Source: Agapanthus africanus (lineage: Eukaryota; Streptophyta; Magnoliopsida; Asparagales; Amaryllidaceae). From it: a stretch of DNA of 64,000 nt. Numbering within the stretch: position 1 is the first letter of the stretch; each line of letters begins with the position of its first letter. The notes below the pieces were generated by a model, which saw only the letters and a program-made list of their open reading frames with translations, did not search any database and was not told the origin of the DNA. The position numbers and the translations under genes were made by a program. Positions 1 through 10,210 of the stretch are shown in pieces. The stretch lies in assembly GCA_030015575.1 (NCBI GenBank), contig CM057342.1, forward strand, positions 258,812,867 through 258,876,866, written 5' to 3'.

Positions 1-1414
1 ACTGCTATTCAAATAAGTCAGAGAGCAGATGCTTGTAGCAGACGTCTGCCTAAGAAATTTTGAATCACCAGACATCTGGTACAGATATATACCAGATGTC
101 TGTAGAAGAAAATTTCCAATTTCCATTCACTGTTTTTATTTCAGAGACGACTCATCAGACATCTCTTGAAGTACTTGTTAAACACCAGACGTTTCCTACA
201 AACGTCTGCTGAAGGAAATTTTCAAATGTCAATTTCTATTTTTGAACTATAGACGTCTGGCACTAGACTTCTGTCTTGGCAGTTTTTGGCAGTTATTTTT
301 TGTTTGAATTTTCAAACGAACGAAGATTTACTCCATTTCGCTTTCAAACCGTTTCCAACAATCATTAACTATTTATTGGCAGTTATAATGGCAACCCCTT
401 CTTATGCCTAAAAGTTCTTCATCTTTCTATTTCCTCCGGAGCCTAAACTTGCAATAATCTCTCAAAACAATACTCGTGCCAAACCGGTATTAATGAACGA
501 ATGGGATAATATGGAGTATTAATTTAACGGTGAGTTTACTAGGAAAAATGGTAATATCAACGTGCAATTTATTGACATATTGTATTGGTAATACTAATTT
601 AATGAGAATTAAAGCATTATAATAAGATTTTATGCATAAATAATAATGAATTGCAATTATAATGATTAAGAGCTCAAGAGAAATGATTTCCATTCCTCAA
701 AGAGGACAAGCAGTAAAAATTTGAGGAGGTGGGGTCATTATGCAGCTAATGATCTCCAAGCCATTTGATTAATTAAACATCCTATTAATAATTATGAAGA
801 AAATAATAGATTTCTTATATCTCGCTAAAACATTTCTTTAAAAAAATGAAAATACAACCAATTTAGTCTTCTTCTATCCATGCTCCTTCATTATTTAATA
901 TGTGCTAATTATTTATGTTAGATTTGATATATATACTTGTAAGAATGATGTAATTAAAAGTGCCATTGTAATATCATGCTTAATATTTACTAAGAAATGC
1001 ATATTTGGAGAATGCCCTGAATCACATAACATGTTCAAAAAGTTAATAGTCCCTGCCCTTCGAACCCCCAAAGAGGTTATATTTTAGGATTAATTGCCCA
1101 ATTAATATTCATGAAATTCAATAGTAATTATATGAGAAACCGCCACATTGATAGAATAGATATATGTATGGTGGACTAACATTTTGTCTTGGACCATAAA
1201 TCTTAAAACTTTCAATCCTGACATTTCATTCTTCTTTTCCGCCTCATATCAAAAGGTACAAACTCCTATTTTAGATTGCTATAATTTAGGTTTTAATTGA
1301 TTTTTCCCAAATAAATATGAATTTCTTTTAATACTAGAATTTATGTTTCAGCAACAAAGAAAGAGATAGGGATATATATGACTGAGAGGATCGGAAGAGC
1401 AGCTCGAGGACCAA
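1..1414. other. Unassigned flank with clustered palindromes at the left edge
   Basis: No supportable gene. The first 290 bases carry several short palindromes built on AGACGTCT or AGACATCT. The clearest is a perfect 13-bp inverted repeat, 69-81 against 90-102, with an 8-nt loop. The rest, about 300-1411, is AT-rich with only short chance reading frames. The palindrome cluster resembles the subterminal region of a DNA transposon lying mostly outside the window, but no terminus is visible. Bases 1412-1414 (CAA) are the target duplication of CACTA element 1. Confidence 0.5.
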
Positions 1415-1625
1415 CACTACTAAAATAAGGGGTTGCCCCTACTAATAAAGGCATCCGTAGGGACAAAATTTTATTGCCCCTACGGATTACTCCGTAGGTC
1501 CCCATGATTGTCCCTACGGTGCTCTACATTTTAATTTAAAATTATTAAAAAGTAATTTACCCTTTGGCTCTACGGAGCCGCAAACGAAGGCCCTACGGTT
1601 AAGTCCGTAGAGGCATATATATGGG
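1415..1625. repeat. CACTA 1 left subterminal palindromic repeats
   Basis: Several copies of CCCTACGG and CCGTAGG in both orientations occur within about 200 bases of the left end, for example the pair around 1475-1500. In En/Spm elements subterminal repeats are bound by the TNPA protein; the motif here differs from the maize one, so that role is inferred. The same family of motifs marks the right end and both ends of CACTA 2. Confidence 0.8.
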
Positions 1626-1875
1626 TTATTAATAAAAAAAAAGCACAGAAAAGTCCTCGTTACCAAAAATTCCTCTCTCACTCGATCTCCCCCACGCGCA
1701 TCTCGTCGCCACCTCTCCTGCGCCTCGTCGCCACCGCCCTCCGCCCGCGGCCCGCCACCATCCTCGATCTCCCAAAACTTCCTCGTCGACTTCCTCATCG
1801 CCACCGCCCGCGACTCATCGCCAATTGCGTCGTCGACCACCGGTCTCCTCCATCGTCGGCATAGCTACAAGTCAG
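1600..1875 (+). promoter_or_regulatory. Candidate CACTA 1 promoter and untranslated first exon
   Basis: A TATA-like stretch (CATATATATGGG, about 1614-1625) follows the left subterminal repeats. A C-rich transcribed-looking segment comes next, ending near 1870 at a possible splice donor (AAGTCAGTAAAT). The corresponding place in CACTA 2 has the same order with a stronger donor (ACAGGTTAGTAAAT). The open frame on the opposite strand here (1514-1840) is judged a by-product of C-rich composition. Confidence 0.45.
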
Positions 1876-1927
1876 TAAATCTCAAATATTTACTTCTAAT
1901 AATGATTTTATTTATAATTTTGATGAT

Positions 1928-2506
1928 TAATAGGTTGCTACTTGGGTGGGGTTCAGGGTGAGGGTTAGTGTTCAGTTTAGGGTAGGGTTAGGGTTAGGGT
2001 TAAGGTTAGGGTTCGGTTCAGTCAGGGTTAGGGTTAAGGTTAGGGTTCGGTTCAGTCAGGGTTAGGGTTAGGGGTAGGGGTAGGGATCGATTCAGTTAGG
2101 GTTAGGGTTAGGGTTAGGATTAATTAGTTGGGGTTAGGGTTGGGGTTAGGGTTGGGGTTGGGGTTGGGGTTGGGGTTAGGGTCGGGGTATGGTTAGGGTT
2201 AGGGTTTAGGGTTAGGGTTTGGTTCAAGTTTAGGGTTAGAGGCTAGGGTTAATTTGGGTTAATTAGAGAGTATGGTTAATTTGGATTAATTAGTGATAAT
2301 TTGAAAGTGTTAAGGTGTTGATTAGGGTTAATTAGGTTAATTTGGATAAATTGGGTTAAGTTTGGGTTGATTATGGTTAATTAGGTTAATTTGGGTAAAT
2401 TGGGTTAAGCTTGGGTTAATTAGAGATAATTTGTGTTAGGGTAACGATTATGGTTAATTATGGTTAATTAGGTTAATTTGGGTTATTTAGGGTTAGGGTT
2501 TAGAGT
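1928..2506. repeat. Degenerate TTAGGG-like (telomere-like) tract inside CACTA 1
   Basis: About 580 bases are made mostly of GGGTTA, GGGGTTA and GGTTAATT variants, densest at 1980-2220 and decaying to TTAATTAGGTTAATTTGG further on. It lies after the candidate first exon and before the ~600-bp repeat. CACTA 2 has a shorter equivalent at 21944-22090, so the tract belongs to the transposon and is not a chromosome end. Confidence 0.85.
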
Positions 2507-3475
2507 GTACTAGTTCATTCAGTAGGATACTTGATGATAACGTAAACGTACAACTTTACCGTAAACGCAAGAAAAATTTACCCTAAACTTGAAATTTCGA
2601 ATCCTTAATAACGAAACGTAAACGTAAAACCTATTCATGTTAAATGTTCAAGTTAAAACCAATATATAATACTTGATGATAATATGAAACTTTTATATTC
2701 TCATCGATACTCATATATGAAACTCAAAACGCCACTTAGTCCCCGTCTATCGGTTAACATACGTTCGATATTCGTCGTGATATAGAACTATACGAAACTT
2801 GTTAAATATCGGATGGTATAGTTCGTTACTAACAACCGTCGTATAGTCTATATGACGAGAAGATTCAATCATATGATAACCGATAGATTTGTCCCATATG
2901 GACAAGTTAGGAATGTATAAAGCAAACACCTGCATTCACTTGTGTTTTCATCCGTTTCGAGTTATTTCGTCGGTACTTTTCCGCTGGTTCTCCGTGTACA
3001 AAGATAGATTAGATGTTCATTTCAACGTTGTTTCACAGCTTTGAAATGATTATATATTCTATTACAGTGTACTCGGAGAACAGCGGGGAGGTGCTGCCGA
3101 AATTTACTCGAAACGGTTGAAAACACAAGCGAATTGGTGTCTGCTCTATACATTCTTAATGGGATAGAAGCCTTACCCCCGACAGCCGAAACACACACAT
3201 ACAACACGAATACACAACAAACACACACACAACACATACACACTAACAACCCCACACTTAAGCGAAATCGTAAATTGAAACACACATATATAGAATACAA
3301 CTCATACATGGGTATCCTCAAATCTAACTTTGATTATCGATAATTTATTCTTTTCAACGACAAACGCACACACAAAGCATATACACGAATTTTCTCCTTT
3401 GTCAGTAACCATCCCGCTCTTAGATTTCTCAATATAGTCATCATAACCTACAATTTATATGTTATACAGTCTAAC
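2507..3475 (+). repeat. Single copy of the CACTA ~600-bp upstream repeat
   Basis: About 2645-3250 matches the unit tandemly repeated at 23062-36770 in CACTA 2. It is followed by a CA-rich stretch (about 3186-3245) and about 220 bases leading to the transposase start. A polypyrimidine-AG (TCTATTACAG, near 3057-3066) could be a splice acceptor for an exon leading toward the transposase. The - strand holds a 62-codon open frame (2747-2935) that stays open in every unit. Confidence 0.75.
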
Positions 3476-5480
3476 ATGGCCTATAAGTACATCAGAATTA
3501 AGGAATGGATGTATGTGGATTGGCAACAACGTATGCAACCTAAGTTTGTCGCAGGAGTTGCTGCTTTTATTGAATTTTCACGCGCACATAATAAGATCGT
3601 GATAGAGAAGATTCTCTGCCCGTGCTTTAGATGTGAGAATAAGTACCGGCAGAAGGTAGAATTTGCAGAGCTTCGTATCGTTAAACAGGGTTTTACTAGA
3701 CTTTATACAACTTGGTTATATCACGGGGAAGAAGAAGAACACAGTAATAAGGCAGAAGAAGAATGAGAAGACGGTAATGCGGCAAAAGAAGAAAATGGTA
3801 ATTTCTTTTCAAGAGAAGAAATGGAGGATATGGTAGAGGCTGCCCTAGGTGAATCTATTCGTACCGAAGATGACATTCTTTCCGGTCAAGGACCGTGTGC
3901 AGATAAGTATGAAAATTTAATGAATGATGCTAGAAAACCAATTTATGAGAATGCAATATATTCCACTCTCTCATGGTTCGTCCAACTTTTCCAGATTAAG
4001 TGCCTAAATGGATGGAGCAATAAGTCATTCACAATACTTCTTTCGTTCTTGAAAGATTCTATGCCCCCGGAAAATAACGTGCCCGACAGCTGGTACGGAG
4101 CCCGGAAGATGATGTCTGATTTAGGTCTGAAGTGTGAGAAGATTCAAGCATGTCCTAAAAATTGCGTGTTGTACCGAAAAGAGAATTCATATTTGAAAGA
4201 GTGCCCAACATGCGGATATACCAGGTATAAGCCGAAAGATTCTGATAAGAAACCCGATATACCTGTCAAGATAGCACGATACTTTCCCATAACTCAGAGG
4301 CTGTAGAGGTTATTCAGGTGCAAGAAAACATCTGAGGCAATGATTTGGCATCACCGTGCTCCTCCAAGTGAAGATGGAAAAATGAGTTATCCAAGAGATT
4401 CACCAGCATGGAAGGATTTCGATAGGAGGCGCAAAATATTCAGTAGCGATCCTCGCAATGTCAGGCTCGGACTCGGACTCGCTAGTGATGGCTTCTGCCC
4501 ATTCAACTATATGGCTGGAAGCCACAGCACATGGCCCGTTATAATGATAGTTTATAATCTATCGTCTTGGTTGGTTATGGACAAATTATACTTTATGATG
4601 CCTCTTCTTATCGACGGACCAAACTCACCTGGAAACAATATCGATGTCTATCTCCGACCTCTGATCATGTAAATTATTCGAATAACATGTTATTGCTATC
4701 AGTTTTAATCTAAACTTATATCGTTATGTATTTGTCGTAAAATTTGTTTTGTTAGATCCACAATCCGAACTTGTCTGCATCATTAGAGAGCGATTCAAGA
4801 TGTTTGCTTAGTTTCCTAGTATGGAGGTTGCGTATTATAAAGGATTCGGTGTCCTTGGATACAAATTCGAAATTAAGGACATAGAAACATGTAGAACCAC
4901 TCAGAATAGTGGGATTGCGACGGTAGGATCGGATGGTGTGATTTATTATGGATACTTAAATTGTATACTTGGCATCCAATATCCCGGATGATCAGAACCG
5001 TTTTATATATTTCAGTGTACTTGGTACGATACACGAACCGATACGGATAAGTGGAGAAACAATCTCGGGACTTGGAAAGATGAATATGGATTGACCAGTA
5101 TGAACACACTTCGATTTTACGGTCAGGAAGATCCGTTTATCTTTCCGAACCAAGCGTTCCAAGTATACCACTCACAGTGTTTGAAGCATCTGGGATAGAG
5201 TGTCGTATGCCGTTGGAAATCCAGGGATGTTTACGATGTTCCAGAATTCGAGGACAGCGATGAGGATGAAGAAGAAATAAGACTTAGAGTGCTCCAACCG
5301 TCTGTTTCGAAAGACGGGTTGTCTTCAGCTGATCATGAAGTTACGTGGGTTAGAAATGAAATCGATGATGAAATCCAAGTAGATATGTCTAATGCGTCCA
5401 CGAAACGAAAAAGATTATCAGTAATATTATATTATTACTTCACATTTTACGATCTATACATATATAGCATGCATATATAA
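3476..5480 (+). pseudogene. TNP2-type CACTA transposase remnant, catalytic core deleted
   Basis: The start ATG at 3476 opens a transposase-associated N-terminal domain: R-x-P-x-F, GV-x-FIEF, a CPCxxC zinc-like motif, and a TRLYTTWLYHGE segment. A Glu-rich linker ends at TGA (3764-3766), where CACTA 2 has GGA. The frame resumes at 3821-4306 (cut by TAG where CACTA 2 has CAG) and 4340-4672, with the GWSNKSFTILL and CPTCG segments typical of TNP2. At 4663-4666 the sequence jumps across GATC directly to a 3' intron and the C-terminal DUF4216-like domain (about 4821-5430: YYGYLNCILG, FQCTWYD). The region with the catalytic acidic residues is missing and more stops lie in the C-terminal part. Expected length is over 1000 residues; only the two ends survive. 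Confidence 0.88.
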
Positions 5481-5709
5481 TGATTGTCTAATGCGTCCAC
5501 GAACCGTTTTATCTAGATTTGATGACGATGACGAAGCAGTGAGGGACGGCAGGAGCTCCAGCCGCGGCACCGGCAGAGGCAGAGGCAGAGGCAGAGCGGT
5601 TTTGTCGCCCAGAGAGCTGCATAGGGAGCTTCATAGGGCCGGTCTTGCACCCCGATCGGAGACCCCTTCGGATGCCTCCTTCCATGTGGACTTTGCCACA
5701 CCTCCAAGT

Positions 5710-6003
5710 ATATTGCACGCATATTCATTTTGAATGTAATATTATAGATATACATGCATATTCATATCAAAATTACTTACATAGTCAATGTTTGATTGTA
5801 TAGCTCTTGGTGGTGCGTCCACATCAGGGATAGAGGCCACTCCCGCACCTCCAGGTATGTTGCACGCATATTCATTTTGAATGTAATATTATAGATATAT
5901 ATGCATATTCATGTCAAAATTATTTACATAGTCAATGTTTGATTGTCTAGCTGTTGGTGGTGCGTCCACATCAGGGACAGAGGCCACTCCCGCACCTCCA
6001 GGT
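5710..6003 (+). repeat. Tandem intron+exon duplication in the CACTA 1 accessory gene
   Basis: Two direct units with a 147-bp period each contain an intron and a 51-base exon (5804-5854 and 5951-6001), with GT and AG sites kept in both. The exons encode nearly identical Ala/Thr/Pro-rich 17-residue blocks in the same phase. CACTA 2 has a single copy (52162-52212), so the duplication, or a loss, happened after the two elements separated. Confidence 0.85.
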
Positions 6004-8268
6004 ATGTTTATATATCATATAGTGTATGTATATTGATTTAGAATGTTATATCATAAATATACATACATTCTTTTTGCTTTTACGTGCTTACATCTTGAGC
6101 TGTAGGTGGTGCCTCCATATCTCGGGCAAAGGCCGCCGCCACATCTGCGGGTATGTTTATATATCCTATAGTGTAAACATATTGATTTAAAATGTTATAT
6201 TATTGATATACACATTCTTTTTGCAATTACTTATATATTCAATGTTTGATTGTCTAATTATAGATGGTGTGTCCATATCTGGTGTAGGGGTCACTCCCGT
6301 CACTTCCATACCCTCCGCTCAATCTGCAGGCTTGTATAAATAAATATAAAATATTTATTCATTTTACATGTCTTTTAAGAATAAACATGAACTTCATGTA
6401 ATTTTATCGATATTTATTTTCTAGTTGAAGATGCTTCCACGTCCGGGTCACCGGCTGTTCCTCACCGGAGGAACCATCGTCCCGCTCGTGCTGCTGCCCG
6501 GGCCCAGGCTCGTGCTTCTGTCGCCGGAGGTATATATCACACTTCAATTTTCGTTAAATCTTGATTTCTTAATACCACTTTGTCTTAATATTGATTGTCT
6601 TGATATTTCTTGCAGATGCAGGGCATCCCTATCCCGAGAGAGGGACTCGAGGCCCGAATCAGTCCCACAGGCTGAAGCCCGACAGAGTTAGAATGGAGGA
6701 AGCATTTCCCCTCTTCTTTACCCCTGATTATCGCTATACCGGCGATTATGCCGAGAGGTTCGGCCGGTATATGGGGGATGAGAGCCGCCTCATGAAGAAG
6801 TATCCACTTCACGTTGAGTGGGGCGACCAGCACCGGTGCTCATTTGCCCTCTTCCAGGATCAGGCTCGGGTATTAATATATAGTTTCATTTGACTTACCC
6901 AATATATTTATTATTATTTAACACTTGCAATTTAATAACATTGTTTTTTGTATTTGCAATTGGATTACGACTTTCAGCCTGTACCCGACCCTGATCACCC
7001 TGAGAGAGTGCTCGATCTTCACGCTCTGTACCATGGTCTGATGAAGAACATGCAATCAAAGGTCCGATACAATAGGAACGAGTTGAAGATCGACTGCTAT
7101 TCCCTGTGGATGACGACCTCCGAGGCAGGGAGAGCGGCTCTCCTACATACTCCGGCCTTTGCGAGAGTCGATGTAGATACATGGCCTCTCTTGTGCCAAT
7201 ATTTTGACTCTCAGCGCAAATAGGTTTGTATTTTAAATGTAATTCATTATTTAGTATATTATTTTTTTGTGTTGCTTAATTAGAAAACTAAATCTGAATG
7301 TGTTGTGCAGAAACAGACCGATCAAAATAAAGAGAATAGGAAGTCGGCGAAGAGGGGTCGCCCCACTTATACAGGTGGCTCGAGAAATATTACTCGTGCC
7401 ATGGAGTTATCGGTAAATTACAATAGACCTACTGTGATATAATGTAATATTAAGAGTTATTTTATAATATATATAAATTTTTCGCGAATTGCAGAGAGCT
7501 CAGACCCTGGCGCAGGGTGGTACACCGAGCGTGCTGTCCGCGTATCTTGCCGTCCACGGCACCTCGACAGATCCTTCCACGGGTGAGCTTCGATTCCCTG
7601 ACACCGCTACCTAAAAGTATTGCGTAAATGTTAATATTTATTCTAACAGGTTTGAAATTTTTGTTTTTAAAAGTTCAAATTTAAATGACATACTTATATT
7701 TTGATGGTTAATGTGGGTGTAGGAGCAGATGGTGGAGCAGGCGGAGGCATCGGGGATCGATTTTACTGGACAGAACGATTCGATACTGCTGATCCCAGTT
7801 CTAGACGCCGCACACGGAGGGCACCAGGGAGGTTGGGAGAGAGGCCGGGGACTGGGTCCTAGCAGGGCCCATATGAGATTGGACTCTACTCCGGTGGTTA
7901 CTTCCCTTACCCCCCGTGAGCGACGTCTAGAGCAAGATGTTGCCACCTTGAAGACCACCGTCCAGGAGTTGAAGGAGATGATGGTATGTATACTACTTAA
8001 TAGTAAAATATTATATCATATTATAGATAATAACATATCCAATATTAGTAGCCTGAGCTTATTTGGTTGTAGACTTAATTTTGATTAATTTTAGATTGGG
8101 GTTTCGCAATAACCTGATAATGAAACTAATTCGACTAATACACAGTTCTTACTCGTTTATTACATACAAAATTAAACAGATACGACAGGGTACTTCGGTT
8201 GCGGATCCACATGTATCTCCTTCGGCTGCGGTTCCGCAAGCCACTACCTCGGCTGCGGTTGCGCAGAT

Positions 8269-10196
8269 TGTTGGATATATATGCCCTAGAGGCCTACATT
8301 GTATAGGATGCTTGGGATATGTATGTACATGACAGTCTTGCTTGATATGATAGTACGCTATTTGGTTTGACTTTGTCTTAACGTATAATATATTTTACTT
8401 GGTATTTATATATATATGTTGATAAAACCCATAGGGTGTTTGTCTGACTACCGGCGTTATGATGGCAGTCATACTAGTGGGAGCTGGATAGTCAATAGGC
8501 ACACCTTTAGATGTCCCTGGTCGTAGGAGTATCGAGATTGGGCATCGATACTCCGGAGTAGACTAGTGTATACATATCTAGACCCTGACGAGGGGCAATG
8601 GATTGGTCCCGCAACCATTGGTGGTTTTCACCTAAGATTGTATACAGATGCTCACTGAGTGTGAGTACACCGGACAGGACTCGCCGAGAACTGACTGGAT
8701 GGTATTATACCTAACGTCAGATAGCAGTTCTCAGGTGACATGTGTGCAGATAGTCCGTTGACTTAAGGTCATCATTTGTCTCGTGTGAGTTCCCACTGTG
8801 CTTTGATTGTTACCCTACCACGGCTCAAAGGAGTCGTGCAAACAGGTTTCAGTTGGGCACAGTCCCGAGCCACATGGAGGCAGTGAGCGACTGTTAGGGA
8901 TTCGTCTCTCCCGGTATAGGGAGTTGATATCGCACGGTGATCAGTTGGTCATTACCATAAGTCCCTGGCCAGGGCTGATTGAGAATTACTGATAGGTTGA
9001 TCAGTAGATTCTCGGATGGTGATAGAGCCATACCGACACGACTTGTACGGTTATTAGGGGTCTGACGTCCACCACCTCCCTAGACCATACATGTGATACT
9101 CTCAGACGAACAGACCGGACTGCGCGGATATTGTCACAGACAGGCTCAGTAGGATTTCAGATGGGTTACCTCATCAGCTTTCTTATCGACAACTACCTGG
9201 GGACCGTTACGTACAGCTAGTGCCGCTTGCGGTCTGTGGTTAAACCCACTGCCAGCATAGTAGTCGAGTCTTTAGAGTCCCACACAGAGATTTCCCAAAC
9301 CCAGGCGAAAAGATATAGAGGTCGTATGGTTTTACGACAAAGGTTCGGACGCATACGTGTTTGAACGCACGTACGACATTCGAACAGTTTTTACTAGCCG
9401 GCTTTGGTTTAAGCCAGATTCTAGTATCAGGTTATTGGATTTATACAGTCTAAAGTTTTTCCGTGTTTTCACGGATGAGAGGGGCGTTCTCGTAATTTTC
9501 CGAGAAGCTTCTAGAAGGATGTGACATAAAGAGAGAGGTGGCATTTTCATTTAATGATTAAGTGACTCATTGTGAGTGATTCATCATATCATTAATGCAT
9601 CATTTATTGCTTAATGACTCACATGATGAATCACCCACTTGATTAAATGAAACATGATGAATATTCACTTATTATTCATTTCTTTTAAATTCATTATGTT
9701 TCATATATATCAAGTGAGAAGCTTTATTCATTATAATATTATCATTATCATCTTCTCACTCTCTCTCTTCAAGTTCTCTCTCCTTCACCAAACCCTAATC
9801 CTACCCTTCATGAGTTGAGAACAAGGATTAGGAAAGACTAATTACTCCATAATCTATCTCTACATCATCTTAGCTACTCTATTTAGCAACTAGAGAAACT
9901 AAGTAACCTCAAGTTTAGAGGTTATAGCTTGGATTAGGGTTCTCGGGTGGATCGTCTATCACGGGAGAAAGCCGAAGAGGACGTGGAGATCCAAAGAGGC
10001 CGTAGACAACATCAAGACGAAGGACTAGAACCGTTTGGTATAATCTCTTCGCATAGTAGATTAAAACTCTATAGCTTTTGTTAAAACTTGTTTAGCAAAC
10101 GATTCGTACGGTTAATCGATGTTTGATCATAGAACTTGATTGTTATTCATATTTCCGCCTCCCCACAAGTATTGGGGTGTTGAACATCGACTTACA
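8269..10196 (+). repeat. Copia 1 5' LTR
   Basis: 1928 bp, begins TGTTGGATATATATGCCC and ends ATCGACTTACA. A TATA-like CATATATATC near 9702-9711 is a candidate promoter. The internal block around 9100-9290, including GAGTCTTTAGAGTCC at 9266-9280, recurs in every copia-type LTR of the window. Small open frames here (8807-8992 +, 9332-9550 -) recur unchanged in the 3' LTR only because the LTRs are near-identical. Confidence 0.95.
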
Positions 10197-10197
10197 G

Positions 10198-10210
10198 TGG
10201 TATCAGAGCC
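10198..10210 (+). promoter_or_regulatory. Copia 1 primer binding site
   Basis: TGGTATCAGAGCC, complementary to the 3' end of initiator methionine tRNA, one base after the 5' LTR. This is the usual primer site of plant Ty1/copia elements. Confidence 0.93.

Noticed and set aside
1514-1840. 108-codon - strand frame in the CACTA 1 first-exon region, with counterparts at 21289-21881
   Set aside because: Opposite strand of a C-rich candidate untranslated exon; no domain, and the frame varies between copies.
1928-2506. Chromosome end or true telomere
   Set aside because: The tract is enclosed by a complete CACTA element with matching target duplication and is matched by a shorter tract in CACTA 2.
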